Of a stretch of DNA of 52,669 nucleotides, positions 36,056-44,742 are shown in pieces. Source of the stretch: Caldalkalibacillus thermarum (lineage in GTDB: Bacteria > Bacillota > Bacilli > Caldalkalibacillales > Caldalkalibacillaceae); the NCBI RefSeq assembly GCF_014644735.1, contig NZ_BMKZ01000006.1:1-52669 (forward strand), written 5' to 3'. Position numbers and translations under genes: made by a program. How positions within the stretch are numbered: position 1 is the stretch's first letter; each line of letters starts with the position of its first letter. The notes beneath the pieces were generated by a model. It saw only the letters and a program-made list of their open reading frames with translations. It ran no database searches and was not told where the DNA came from.

Positions 36056-36637
36056 ATGCCCTTAGAAGGAAGAGCGTTGTTATTTGTTGGACCCGACGGA
36101 TCAGGACGATTTACTTTGGCTAATGCAATCGGTGTCACGCTGCATATACCAATGGTCACCTCCTATACCACCCGCCCTAAACTTCCCCGTGAAACAGATG
36201 GCAAAGAATACAACTTTGTAACTGAAGATACGTTCAAAGAGATGCAAGGGGCTGGTGAGTTTATTGAAGTGGTTCAAATGGACGGCTTCTACTACGGAAT
36301 CCGCAAACAAGATTGCCAAGATCTATTAGAAAAAGCGGGCAGTTTAATTGCTATTTTAAGCCCAGAGGGATGTGAAATTTTCAAAAGGGAATTTACCAAA
36401 ACCTTAACCATTTTTGTTTATGCCGACCGGGACACTGTCATTCAACGGCAAATTGAGCGGGGGGATGATCCCGAAACGATTAAGCGTCACTTAAGCCACT
36501 ATGAAGAAATTATGGCCTATAAAGATAAGTGTGACATCTCCATCCCCAACTACGACCTGGCCAGTACCGCACAGGAGCTGACCAAGAGAATCGAGGAATT
36601 TTTGGGTATTGAGCACCATCCAGACAGTAAGTATTAG
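36056..36637 (+). CDS. Guanylate-kinase-like protein with altered P-loop
   Basis: The 193-residue protein has the guanylate kinase fold: TSYTTRPKLPRETDGKEYNF matches the GMP-binding TTR.PR..E.DG.DY.F motif, followed by GEFIEVVQMDGFYYGI. The nucleotide loop, however, reads G12-PDGSG-R18-F19-T, so the Walker A lysine and the following Ser/Thr of GxxGxGK[ST] are replaced by Arg and Phe. It is unlikely to be the housekeeping gmk and may have altered or no kinase activity. Similar proteins occur in other bacilli, by my recollection. The start at 36056 is set by GGAGGA eight bases upstream. A terminator follows. Confidence 0.8.
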   Translation: MPLEGRALLFVGPDGSGRFTLANAIGVTLHIPMVTSYTTRPKLPRETDGKEYNFVTEDTFKEMQGAGEFIEVVQMDGFYYGIRKQDCQDLLEKAGSLIAILSPEGCEIFKREFTKTLTIFVYADRDTVIQRQIERGDDPETIKRHLSHYEEIMAYKDKCDISIPNYDLASTAQELTKRIEEFLGIEHHPDSKY

Positions 36638-36699
36638 ACCTTCTTCACCACCCGCTGGAAAATAACGTCACTTTTTTGCCTCTACTAAAAAATGATGAC

Positions 36700-36729
36700 A
36701 GGAGAGTGGTTGACAACCATTCTCCTTTT
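36700..36729 (+). terminator. Terminator of the guanylate-kinase-like gene
   Basis: AGGAGAGTGGTT (36700-36711) pairs with AACCATTCTCCT (36715-36726) with one G-T pair, then TTTTGC. Confidence 0.8.
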
Positions 36730-36764
36730 GCATGTAGACCCGTCAAGGAGTTGAGAACCAAGAG

Positions 36765-37970
36765 ATGTCTCTCCACCCCACCTCACCTCAGGAACGCCTG
36801 GAAGTATTGGATCAGATACGCGGATTCGCCCTGTTAGGGATTTTATTGGCCAACATGGCTTTTTTCGCTTCGCCGGTGGTTTATATTCAAATGGCAGGAA
36901 TAGATGAGTGGGAAAGTCTGGGGGATAAATTGGCGCTGTGGGGCATTCAGTTTTTTGCTGAAGCCAAATTTTTTACCATGTTTTCTTTCTTATTTGGTTT
37001 AGGCTTTGTCCTGTTTATGGAGAGAGCAGAGGCCAAAGGTTATTCGGTTTTGCCCCTGTTTACCCGCAGATTGGTGGTGCTCTTCATAATTGGCATGATC
37101 CATGCCTTTTTCATTTGGGCCGGCGATATTCTCATGCTTTATTCGGTTCTTAGTTTTATCCTTCTGTTTTTCCGTCGCTCTTCTCCCAAAACCCTTCTGG
37201 CTTGGGCCGTGGGTTTGTGGGCAGTGCCCGTGGTTGTGGTGACCTTGCTCTTGGCTCCAGGTTTTGGCGGTGAATTTAGTGACCCCCAGTGGGAGCAATC
37301 GGCTTACCACTATATTGAGCGCTCCATTGCTGCTTACGGGAGCGGAACCTTTCTGGAAATTACGGCCCAGCGTATGTTTGATTATCTGTTTATGGCCATC
37401 AACTCCATTTTCGTTGCTCCCCTTGTTTTGGCCATGTTTTTAACAGGCCTTTATGTGGGCAAACGGCGGTTCTACCAACAGCTGCATCAACATGAAACAC
37501 TGTTCCGGCGCATCCGCCTGTTAAGTCTGTGTATTGGTGTACCTGCTGCCCTGTTGCAGGTCTACAGTCACCAACAGATGCTACACACCGGGTTAACCCT
37601 CTATCAATGGCTCCATTTTGTCAGTGTGTGTGTGGCCGGACCTGGATTGTGTTTCTTCTACATCACCTCGCTGCTACAGCTCTGTCGCCGCCAAAGATGG
37701 CAACGGCGTCTGGCTTACCTGGCTCCCGTGGGCCGCATGGCGCTCACCAATTACTTGCTGCAGTCTATCATCTGTACGCTCCTGTTTTATAACTATGGGT
37801 TGGGCCTGTATAATCAGGTGGCCCCTGTCTGGTGGGTGATCATCGCCGCCGTCCTCTATCCGTTGCAAGTATGCTTTAGCCGCATATGGTTAGGCCATTT
37901 CCGTTATGGCCCGGCAGAGTGGTTGTGGCGCTCCCTTACATACTGGTCATGGCAACCGCTGAAAAAGTAA
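36765..37970 (+). CDS. DUF418-family (YeiB-like) membrane protein
   Basis: The 401-residue protein has about ten membrane helices. The N-terminus ERLEVLDQIRGFALLGILLANM is the classic start of the YeiB/DUF418 group, and the C-terminal domain contains VGRMALTNYLLQSIICTLLFYNYGL and FRYGPAEWLWRSLTY. Function is unknown; the fold resembles acyltransferase-3-type membrane proteins and a transport role has been suggested. AAGGAG lies rather far (14 bases) from the ATG at 36765; a TTG at 36750 is an alternative. It is flanked by terminators, so it is transcribed alone. Confidence 0.9.
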   Translation: MSLHPTSPQERLEVLDQIRGFALLGILLANMAFFASPVVYIQMAGIDEWESLGDKLALWGIQFFAEAKFFTMFSFLFGLGFVLFMERAEAKGYSVLPLFTRRLVVLFIIGMIHAFFIWAGDILMLYSVLSFILLFFRRSSPKTLLAWAVGLWAVPVVVVTLLLAPGFGGEFSDPQWEQSAYHYIERSIAAYGSGTFLEITAQRMFDYLFMAINSIFVAPLVLAMFLTGLYVGKRRFYQQLHQHETLFRRIRLLSLCIGVPAALLQVYSHQQMLHTGLTLYQWLHFVSVCVAGPGLCFFYITSLLQLCRRQRWQRRLAYLAPVGRMALTNYLLQSIICTLLFYNYGLGLYNQVAPVWWVIIAAVLYPLQVCFSRIWLGHFRYGPAEWLWRSLTYWSWQPLKK

Positions 37971-37990
37971 AGACATCTTCATTTGGCAAG

Positions 37991-38020
37991 AAGGAGATCT
38001 GTACTGCAGGTCTCCTTTTT
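37991..38020 (+). terminator. Terminator of the DUF418 gene
   Basis: AAGGAGATCT (37991-38000) pairs with AGGTCTCCTT (38008-38017), followed by TTT. Confidence 0.8.
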
Positions 38021-38073
38021 GCTGGCCAGAAGCACTTTTTTACAAAAAATCTGTTATATATCAAAAATTAATA

Positions 38074-38102
38074 TTGAACTTTTGTGTTATAACACATATA
38101 AT
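38074..38102 (+). promoter_or_regulatory. Strong promoter with a palindromic operator in the spacer
   Basis: TTGAAC (38074-38079), a 17-base spacer and TATAAT (38097-38102) make a near-consensus sigma-A promoter. The spacer contains the perfect palindrome TGTGTTATAACACA (38083-38096), an ideal position for a repressor. It resembles but does not match Rex or FNR sites, whose half-sites are two bases further apart. Confidence 0.75.
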
Positions 38103-38149
38103 AAAAACAACAACAAATTTAACACCTTGGGAGGGAGAGGAGAGAAACC

Positions 38150-38311
38150 ATGATCAAGTTTGAGCGCTACAATTCGGCAAAAATATGTCCCCATTGCCAC
38201 AAAGAGTTTCATGAGCTATACGATTCCTATACGGATACCTGTCCTGAATGTCAGGTTGAACAAAGAGGGGTATTGGTTCAAACTGAAGGCGGATGGGTAT
38301 GGCAATCCTAA
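38150..38311 (+). CDS. Small zinc-ribbon protein
   Basis: 53 residues with two CxxC knuckles, C13-PH-C16 and C31-PE-C34, spaced 14 residues apart as in a minimal zinc ribbon (KICPHCHKEFHE, then DTCPECQVEQRG). The tail LVQTEGGWVWQS is hydrophobic and tryptophan-rich. GGGAGGGAGAGGAG precedes the ATG, and a near-consensus promoter with a palindrome controls it. It is monocistronic with its own terminator. I recognise no named family; a zinc- or stress-responsive role is only a guess. Confidence 0.8.
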   Translation: MIKFERYNSAKICPHCHKEFHELYDSYTDTCPECQVEQRGVLVQTEGGWVWQS

Positions 38312-38398
38312 CAGCAATTCGCAGCGCTTAATGTTGGTTAACCATGGAATGATGTGTATCACCTCAATTGTTTACTCATACCTTCACCTTTTGAGATT

Positions 38399-38427
38399 AG
38401 GCCTGGGACAAGGCCTCTTTTTTTTTG
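38399..38427 (+). terminator. Terminator after the zinc-ribbon gene
   Basis: AGGCC (38399-38403) pairs with GGCCT (38412-38416), and a run of T begins at 38418. The stem is short but the T-run is long. It may also take minus-strand ecsB transcripts poorly. Confidence 0.65.
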
Positions 38428-38448
38428 TTTTAATTATTTTGTTTCATC

Positions 38449-39735
38449 TTAAAGGGCACTTATTCTCATGCCGATTCTCCGTGTGAAGAAGTATATAAAA
38501 GCTGTTGCTGCCGCTAAAATCATGAGCTGAACAGAGATCAGAGAGCCGGACACAAGAATCGGCATAAACATGACGAGTGCCTGCATCCCCAGCACGACCC
38601 GGCACATCCACACGAAGCTGTCCCTTTGCTCTCTGTGGGAAAGGGGAAACAGCTGGTGCCAAAACTGCTGTTGATGATGTGTCCATACCGCCTGCAACTG
38701 AGTCGCTGCTACAAACAGAAACAAAAGATAAACGAGCCCCTTCACCCATACTTCGTTCAGCACATAAATCATCACTGTCCCGATGAGAGTCAAACGGACA
38801 TAAATCCCCAAATAATCTTGGGCACGGATAAACGTCTTGAGATATAAGTAGCGATAGACAGAAGTCCTGTTAAAGGGCAGTAAGGCCGTCACATAGCTGA
38901 GCCAGGGCCGTTTGCGGACACGAGTTCCCATGTGCGGCACATCCACAAAAGCCTGACAGAAAGCATAAAACCGGCTGAGCTGTTTCCGTTCCAGCTCCAA
39001 CAGACGCATCCAGCGGTAACCATGGGAACGGACCACTTTCCGCTCATATAAGAAAAAGGCCACTAGCGGCAAGACCAGCATTGGCAACAGCCAAGCAGGC
39101 CCCTGGTAAAACCACCATAACAGGAAAATAAAGCTGAACAAGATTCTTAATCCCCGGTGAATCTCCACTTTACGTTCGTCCATATGACGCAACATGTTCC
39201 AATGGGAAGAAAAATTCCACCCTTTTAAAACCAAGGGGATCAAAAAATAGACCCAGACCGGCTGCTCTGCCGCGGCTACCGTATCCCGCCAAAAGGGGTA
39301 AAGCAAGATTGATGTAACGACGACAGCAGCGCTTTGTAACATGAGGTTATAGCGGTATGTGTGCCGGAAATAATCGTCCATCCGGCTCTCCACAGGGGTG
39401 AGAAAAATCAGATCGGCCTCATGCAAAAAATGACGCTGGGGAGCCCGAGCAACAAGCCAGCAAAACACAACGGCATAAATGAAGCCCATGGGCATCCAGT
39501 CCGGGATCCAAGCTACAATCTGATCATAATAAATCATGCCGATAATTAAGAGCACGACCACAGTAAACAGCAAACCGCTCGAGGCAATCAGCTGCCAATA
39601 ACGAACCGCTTCGGTCACAAATTCTTGAATCCGATTCCTGGCTAATTGCTCCACATCCAGAAACATGCGCTCGTTCTGGTCAGCACCAGAGGCAGTACTG
39701 GTACGTTTTGAAGCTTGAGTGACTGCTTTCTTCAT
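38449..39735 (-). CDS. ecsB: ABC transporter permease EcsB
   Basis: The 428-residue membrane protein has about eight helices and the EcsB signature DLIFLTPVESRMDDYFRHTY. The N-terminal 30 residues are a polar extension. In B. subtilis EcsAB affects protein secretion, regulated intramembrane proteolysis and competence; the cargo is unsettled (peptide or pheromone export). Its start overlaps the ecsA stop by four bases. Confidence 0.9.
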   Translation of the reverse strand: MKKAVTQASKRTSTASGADQNERMFLDVEQLARNRIQEFVTEAVRYWQLIASSGLLFTVVVLLIIGMIYYDQIVAWIPDWMPMGFIYAVVFCWLVARAPQRHFLHEADLIFLTPVESRMDDYFRHTYRYNLMLQSAAVVVTSILLYPFWRDTVAAAEQPVWVYFLIPLVLKGWNFSSHWNMLRHMDERKVEIHRGLRILFSFIFLLWWFYQGPAWLLPMLVLPLVAFFLYERKVVRSHGYRWMRLLELERKQLSRFYAFCQAFVDVPHMGTRVRKRPWLSYVTALLPFNRTSVYRYLYLKTFIRAQDYLGIYVRLTLIGTVMIYVLNEVWVKGLVYLLFLFVAATQLQAVWTHHQQQFWHQLFPLSHREQRDSFVWMCRVVLGMQALVMFMPILVSGSLISVQLMILAAATAFIYFFTRRIGMRISAL

Positions 39736-40475
39736 CTTTCATCAACCTCAGTCAGTGTAAGATAAATATCATCCAGGCTGGCTGCAGGCATCCCGCTCAT
39801 CTGGCGCAATTCCTCAAGGGTGCCCTTGGCACGGATGCGCCCCTCATGGATAATGACAAAACGGTCACAGTAACGTTCAGCGGTGGCTAAAATATGGGTC
39901 GACATTAAAATCCCCGCCCCTTTTTCCTTGCAAGCCACCAGCCATTCCAGCAAAGAGCGGATGCCCAGCGGGTCAAGCCCCAGGAGAGGCTCGTCCACAA
40001 TATACAGTTTGGGTTGTACCAGAAAGGCCATCATAATCATCAACTTTTGTTTCATCCCCTTGGAGAACTGAGCGGGAAATTGATGCTTCTTTTTCTCCAT
40101 GCGAAACTCTTGCAATAAATGTTCAGCCCGCTTTTCAAAGGTCAACCGGTCCAGGCCATACGCCATCGCCGCCAGTTCCAGATGTTCCCACAAGTTCAGT
40201 TCCTCATAATAAACAGGGGATTCAGGGATATAGCTGTACAAAGAGCGGTAACGGTCTGGATCATCCTTGAAGCTACAGCCATCAATCATAATGGAGCCCT
40301 CATGAGGCGAGAGAAGTCCCAGGATATGCTTAATGGTGGTGCTTTTTCCGGCACCGTTCAGTCCAATAAGCGAGACAATTTCTCCTGCATTAATGTCAAA
40401 ACTGATGTCATGTATGACGGGTTTCGTTGCCGTATACCCGCCTGTGACGTGCTCGACTTGCAAAAGAGGACGCAT
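39732..40475 (-). CDS. ecsA: ABC transporter ATP-binding protein EcsA
   Basis: A 247-residue ATPase with Walker A GLNGAGKST, Q-loop region YSYIPESPVYYEELN, signature FSKGMKQK, Walker B LYIVDEPLLGLDP and the His switch STHILATAE. It powers the EcsB permease. It is the first gene of ecsAB. The HIT-family gene hit that lies divergent in B. subtilis is absent. Confidence 0.94.
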   Translation of the reverse strand: MRPLLQVEHVTGGYTATKPVIHDISFDINAGEIVSLIGLNGAGKSTTIKHILGLLSPHEGSIMIDGCSFKDDPDRYRSLYSYIPESPVYYEELNLWEHLELAAMAYGLDRLTFEKRAEHLLQEFRMEKKKHQFPAQFSKGMKQKLMIMMAFLVQPKLYIVDEPLLGLDPLGIRSLLEWLVACKEKGAGILMSTHILATAERYCDRFVIIHEGRIRAKGTLEELRQMSGMPAASLDDIYLTLTEVDER

Positions 40476-40563
40476 GCTCTACCAACCTTTCCCTTCAGTA
40501 CTATCCTTATTGTTTCTTATTTTTCCCAGCTTGACAAGTCATCAACTGTAAAGTGAAAAATAA

Positions 40564-40595
40564 GCCGCAACTCCGTATAGCAACGGAACTGCGGC
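40564..40595 (-). terminator. Terminator of the peptide ABC transporter operon
   Basis: GCCGCA-A-CTCCGT pairs with ACGGA-AC-TGCGGC. The minus-strand tail is TTATTTTTC. It ends the transcript about 80 bases after the last ATPase gene. Confidence 0.8.
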
Positions 40596-40627
40596 CGTTG
40601 ATCATTGTCATGATCTATCATATCATT

Positions 40628-40665
40628 ACTTAACATCCCTTGAGATACTTAACATCCCTTGAGAT
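40628..40665. repeat. Tandem 19-bp repeat, two perfect copies
   Basis: ACTTAACATCCCTTGAGAT occurs twice head to tail between the terminator and the ATPase stop codon. It is probably a replication-slippage duplication and has no visible coding role. Confidence 0.9.
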
Positions 40666-40674
40666 GAGCACAGG

Positions 40675-41694
40675 TTAGGAAATCTTGATCTCTTTCAGCA
40701 ATTGGCTGTAATCGACCGGGCCTTCCTCCAGCAGATGACAGGCAGCCTCATGCTGCGGGCCCAGTTTATGCATCGGCGGCGCCTCCGTTTTACAGCGGTC
40801 CATCACAAAGGGACAGCGGGTGTGGAAGCGGCAGCCTTGAGGGGGATCAATCGGTGAGGGCACATCGCCCTTAAGAATGATCCGCTCTTTCTTCCGTCTC
40901 GGATCAGCCACCGGAATGGCAGATAACAGCGCCCGGGTATAGGGATGCTGCGGGTTTTCAAAGAGTGATTGCTTATCTCCCATTTCTACGATTTTACCCA
41001 GGTACATCACAATAATCCGGTCTGAGATATGACGGACTACACCCATATCATGGGAAATAAACAGATAGGTCAAATTAAATTCACGCTGCAATTTTTTTAA
41101 CAGATTGAGCACCTGAGCCTGAACGGACACGTCCAAGGCCGAGACAGCTTCATCACAGATCACCAGTTTGGGTTCAACAGACAAGGCGCGGGCAATGCCG
41201 ATTCGTTGTCTCTGGCCACCGCTAAATTCATGGGGATAACGGTCGGCCTGATCTGCATTTAAGCCTACCATTTCCAGTAACTCAATGACACGCTGGCGCC
41301 GCTGGTTGCGCGGGACCACATTTTGAATAGCCAAAGCTTCTTCCAAAATTTGACGCACTGTCTGCCTTGGGTTAAGGGAAGCAAATGGGTCTTGGAAAAT
41401 GATCTGCAAATCCTTGCGTTTTTTACGCATCTCCGTCTTGCTTAATTTAAGCAAATCTTGTCCTTGAAAAATCACTCTCCCTGCGGTGGGCTCTTCCAAA
41501 CGGAGGATGGCACGCCCCGTAGTTGATTTGCCGCACCCCGATTCGCCAACGACACTGACCGTTTCACCCTCATTGACGTGGAAGCTGATATCATCCACCG
41601 CTTTGACGTAATTAATGGTGCGTCCGAATATACCACCTTTAATCGGGAAATATTGTTTCAGATTCTCCACTTGAAGCAGCGGGGCTTTACTCAT
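40675..41694 (-). CDS. Peptide/glutathione-type ABC transporter ATPase (DppF/OppF)
   Basis: The 339-residue ATPase has Walker [10 protein letters not shown], signature [15 protein letters not shown], Walker [13 protein letters not shown] and the oligopeptide-family C-terminal cysteine set CRFHTRCPF...CKTEAP...ACH, which binds an Fe-S cluster in related DppDF transporters. It forms the ATPase pair with the upstream gene, overlapping it by four bases. It energises uptake by the two permeases and the binding protein of the same operon. Confidence 0.92.
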   Translation of the reverse strand: MSKAPLLQVENLKQYFPIKGGIFGRTINYVKAVDDISFHVNEGETVSVVGESGCGKSTTGRAILRLEEPTAGRVIFQGQDLLKLSKTEMRKKRKDLQIIFQDPFASLNPRQTVRQILEEALAIQNVVPRNQRRQRVIELLEMVGLNADQADRYPHEFSGGQRQRIGIARALSVEPKLVICDEAVSALDVSVQAQVLNLLKKLQREFNLTYLFISHDMGVVRHISDRIIVMYLGKIVEMGDKQSLFENPQHPYTRALLSAIPVADPRRKKERIILKGDVPSPIDPPQGCRFHTRCPFVMDRCKTEAPPMHKLGPQHEAACHLLEEGPVDYSQLLKEIKIS

Positions 41695-42707
41695 TTTGTG
41701 GCCACCTCCTTCTGTTCATCCCACTTGTCCGTATAGATCCAGCAGCGAACCTGGTTGCCGTCCTCCATGGTTTGAAGTTCGGGCAGATGATCGAAACACA
41801 TCGGTTTGGCATGGGGACAGCGGGGTGCAAAACGGCAGCCCTTGGGCATGTTAAACGGACTCGGCACTGAGCCTTTGATGACGGCCAGCTCTTCCTGGTC
41901 TTCGTCATGGCGGGGCAGTGACTCTAACAAACCCATAGTGTACGGATGTTTCGGATTTTCAAACAGGGTGTAGACATCCGCATACTCCACCACTTTACCC
42001 GCGTACATAACAGCCACTTTATCGCACATCTCGGCCACAACCCCAAGGTCATGGGTAATCATGATAATGGTCGTTCCCAGCTCTTCCTGCAGCTTTTTTA
42101 TCAGCTCCAGGATTTGCGCCTGAATGGTGACGTCCAGTGCCGTGGTGGGCTCATCCGCGATCAAAAGCTCCGGGCTGCAAGCCAAGGCGATGGCAATCAT
42201 CACCCGCTGGCGCATCCCCCCGGACAATTCAAAGGGATATTGCCTGGCCCGTTTTTCTGGAGAAGGGATGCCCACCAGCTTCAGCATCTCGACCGCTTTC
42301 TCCCAGGCCTCTTTTTTGCTTTTCTTTTCGTGGATACGGATCGTCTCAGCAATCTGGTCTCCCACGGTAAACACAGGATTAAGGGAGGTCATTGGCTCCT
42401 GAAAGATCATGGAGATATGCTTTCCACGAATGTGACGGAATTCCTTATCCGATTTCTCCAGCAGATTTTCTCCTTTAAACCAGATTTCTCCACCTACAAT
42501 TTTACCTGCCGGCTGGGGCAAGAGGCGCATAATGGACAAAGAGGTAATACTCTTACCACATCCCGATTCCCCGACGATCCCCAATGTTTTTCCTTTTTCT
42601 ATTGAGAAGCTGACCCCGTCGACCGCTTTCACTTCTCCTTCCTCAGTAAAAAAAGAGGTCTTGAGATTTTTCACTTCCAGAATGGGGGTTCCGCTTTTGA
42701 CGCCCAT
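41691..42707 (-). CDS. Peptide/glutathione-type ABC transporter ATPase (DppD/OppD)
   Basis: A 338-residue ATPase with [34 protein letters not shown] and [14 protein letters not shown]. It ends in the [14 protein letters not shown] cysteine motif characteristic of DppD/OppD. Only 18 bases separate it from the permease gene upstream. Confidence 0.92.
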   Translation of the reverse strand: MGVKSGTPILEVKNLKTSFFTEEGEVKAVDGVSFSIEKGKTLGIVGESGCGKSITSLSIMRLLPQPAGKIVGGEIWFKGENLLEKSDKEFRHIRGKHISMIFQEPMTSLNPVFTVGDQIAETIRIHEKKSKKEAWEKAVEMLKLVGIPSPEKRARQYPFELSGGMRQRVMIAIALACSPELLIADEPTTALDVTIQAQILELIKKLQEELGTTIIMITHDLGVVAEMCDKVAVMYAGKVVEYADVYTLFENPKHPYTMGLLESLPRHDEDQEELAVIKGSVPSPFNMPKGCRFAPRCPHAKPMCFDHLPELQTMEDGNQVRCWIYTDKWDEQKEVATK

Positions 42708-42725
42708 CCCTGTTCACCGTCCTTC

Positions 42726-43649
42726 CTAGTTCAATTCCACCCGTTTATTAAGCAGTCGGTAGGATATGTCCACCAGCAGGTTGACCAAAACAAACAACAC
42801 GGAAGCAACCAGAACTGTACCTTGAACAACTGGAAAGTCCCGGGCATAGATTGCATCTACGATGAGACGCCCCATACCATTAATGGCAAACACGACCTCG
42901 GTTAACACTGCTCCTCCCAACAGGGAACCAAACTGCAAGCCAACAACGGTTACGACCGGAATAAGGGCATTGCGCAAAGCGTGTTTATAAATCACAACCG
43001 CCTCTTTTACCCCTTTGGCCCGGGCCGTACGAATATAATCCTGGTTGATCACTTCTAGCATACTGGAACGGGTCATACGGGCAATTATAGCCGCACCAGC
43101 CGTTCCCAGGGTAATGGCGGGTAAGACCATATGCTGCCATGTCCCCCATCCAGCAACAGGGAACCAGCCCAGATTCACACTAAACCAAAGAATGAGCATA
43201 ATTCCCAGCCAGAAGTTAGGCATGGATAATCCAAATAAGGCGATGAGCATAACGCTGACATCCCATACTGAATAACGTTTAACAGCTGAGATAATACCAG
43301 CAATAAGACCGATAAAAATGCTGAGCAGCGTACCGATAACAGCCAGTTCAACCGTGGTTCTGAACCGTGAGTTAAAAATTTCCTCAGTCACGGGACGACC
43401 GGAACGGATGGATTCACCCAAATCCCCCCGAACGGCATTACCTAAATATTTCAGGTATTGAATGTGTAAGGGGTCATTTAAGCCCAAACGCTCCCTCATC
43501 TGCTCTACCCGCTCTGGAGAAGCACTTTCCCCGGCAATAATCTGAGCGGGGTCGCCCGGAATGAGATGCATCAAGAGCAAAACCACCAACACAACGCCCA
43601 TCAAAACCGGAATGGTTTGCAGGATCCTGCGGACAATATAGACTAACAT
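42726..43649 (-). CDS. Peptide/glutathione-type ABC transporter permease (DppB type)
   Basis: About 307 residues with six membrane helices, an N-terminus RRILQTIPVLMGVVLVVLLL and the family motif LMHLIPGDPAQII. The EAA-type loop reads VIYKHALRNALIPVVTVVG. I prefer the ATG at 43649, eight bases after GAGG; a GTG at 43658 opens the same frame. It follows the DppC-type gene, the reverse of the usual B-C order. Confidence 0.92.
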   Translation of the reverse strand: MLVYIVRRILQTIPVLMGVVLVVLLLMHLIPGDPAQIIAGESASPERVEQMRERLGLNDPLHIQYLKYLGNAVRGDLGESIRSGRPVTEEIFNSRFRTTVELAVIGTLLSIFIGLIAGIISAVKRYSVWDVSVMLIALFGLSMPNFWLGIMLILWFSVNLGWFPVAGWGTWQHMVLPAITLGTAGAAIIARMTRSSMLEVINQDYIRTARAKGVKEAVVIYKHALRNALIPVVTVVGLQFGSLLGGAVLTEVVFAINGMGRLIVDAIYARDFPVVQGTVLVASVLFVLVNLLVDISYRLLNKRVELN

Positions 43650-43666
43650 TGTGTACACCTCGTCAT

Positions 43667-44587
43667 CTAGTTTTTCATTCTGGGATCAAGGGCATCTCTC
43701 AAGCCATCGCCTAACAAGTTAAAGGCCAGCACACTAACAACTATGGCAATTCCCGGGTACAGGGAGACATGGGGGGCATCCCAAATATAGTTTCTTCCGC
43801 CGGCCAGCATGGCTCCCCATTCAGGTGTGGGTGGCTGGGCTCCCAATCCAAGGAAAGACAAACCGCTGGCAATCAAAATGGCTGAGGCAATATACAGAGT
43901 CCCTTGAACGATGATCGGCGACATGACATTGGGCAAAATATGTTGAAAAATAATTTTCCCATCCCTTGCTCCCAGCGCACGGATGGCCTCAATGTACTCC
44001 ATCTTGCGCACGGCCAATGTGGAGCCCCGGACAATACGGGCAAAAGTGGGCACTGCAAAAATGGCCACAGCAATAATGACGTTGATCATATCGGGCCCTA
44101 GTGCACTGACAATGGCCAACGCCAAAAGGATGCCTGGAAAAGCCAGCAAAACATCCATGATTCGCATAATCAATGCGTCAATCCAGCCACCATAATATCC
44201 GGAAATAATGCCTAGAAGGACACCGAAAAAGGCGCCGATCAGCACAGAAACAAAGCCCACGTACAAGGTAATTTGGGTGCCATAAATAATCCGGCTGTAA
44301 ATATCCCGGCCCAGGTGATCAGTACCCAGCCAATGCTCTGAGGAAGGTTTGGCCAACTTATTTTGCAAATTTTGAGCCAAAGGGTCATGGGTGGCAAACA
44401 ATGACGGGAATAAGGCAATAATAACTAAAATGACAATTAATATGCCGCCAGCCATGGCCGCTTTATTTTTGCTCAGCTTTTTGTAGAAGAGTTTCCAGTT
44501 TTTAAAGGGAGTTTGTCCAACTTTAGGGGGAGAAGTAGGGCCTGGGGCTGCTGTGCTGTTTGTCTGACTGGCATCTGGTTGAGTCAT
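43667..44587 (-). CDS. Peptide/glutathione-type ABC transporter permease (DppC type)
   Basis: 306 residues with a Pro/Ser-rich cytosolic N-terminus, then LSKNKAAMAGGILIVILVII, WLGTDHLGRDIYSRIIYG and six helices ending GDGLRDALDPRMKN, all DppC hallmarks. It lies downstream of a stem-loop after the binding-protein gene and directly before the DppB-type permease. Confidence 0.93.
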   Translation of the reverse strand: MTQPDASQTNSTAAPGPTSPPKVGQTPFKNWKLFYKKLSKNKAAMAGGILIVILVIIALFPSLFATHDPLAQNLQNKLAKPSSEHWLGTDHLGRDIYSRIIYGTQITLYVGFVSVLIGAFFGVLLGIISGYYGGWIDALIMRIMDVLLAFPGILLALAIVSALGPDMINVIIAVAIFAVPTFARIVRGSTLAVRKMEYIEAIRALGARDGKIIFQHILPNVMSPIIVQGTLYIASAILIASGLSFLGLGAQPPTPEWGAMLAGGRNYIWDAPHVSLYPGIAIVVSVLAFNLLGDGLRDALDPRMKN

Positions 44588-44652
44588 GTGTGTTCACCCT
44601 TTCTTCATCACATTTGACGCTCGAAATCCTAGTATACATGATAAAAACACAT

Positions 44653-44695
44653 GATAAAAAGGGTTGCACTTGGACAAGATACAACCCTTTTTATC
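44653..44695 (-). terminator. Stem-loop between binding protein and permease genes (attenuator)
   Basis: GATAAAAAGGGTTG and CAACCCTTTTTATC form a perfect 14-bp stem with a 15-base loop. The A/T end gives a T-run in both directions. Partial read-through would keep the binding protein in excess, as in many ABC operons. Confidence 0.8.
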
Positions 44696-44742
44696 TCTAC
44701 AATAGTGGGTTTACACCTGTGTGCTATCCACTTGTCTAACCA

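Noticed and set aside
38083-38096. Rex or FNR binding site
   Set aside because: TGTG and CACA half-sites are separated by six bases; Rex and FNR-type sites need eight, so the dyad is left unassigned.
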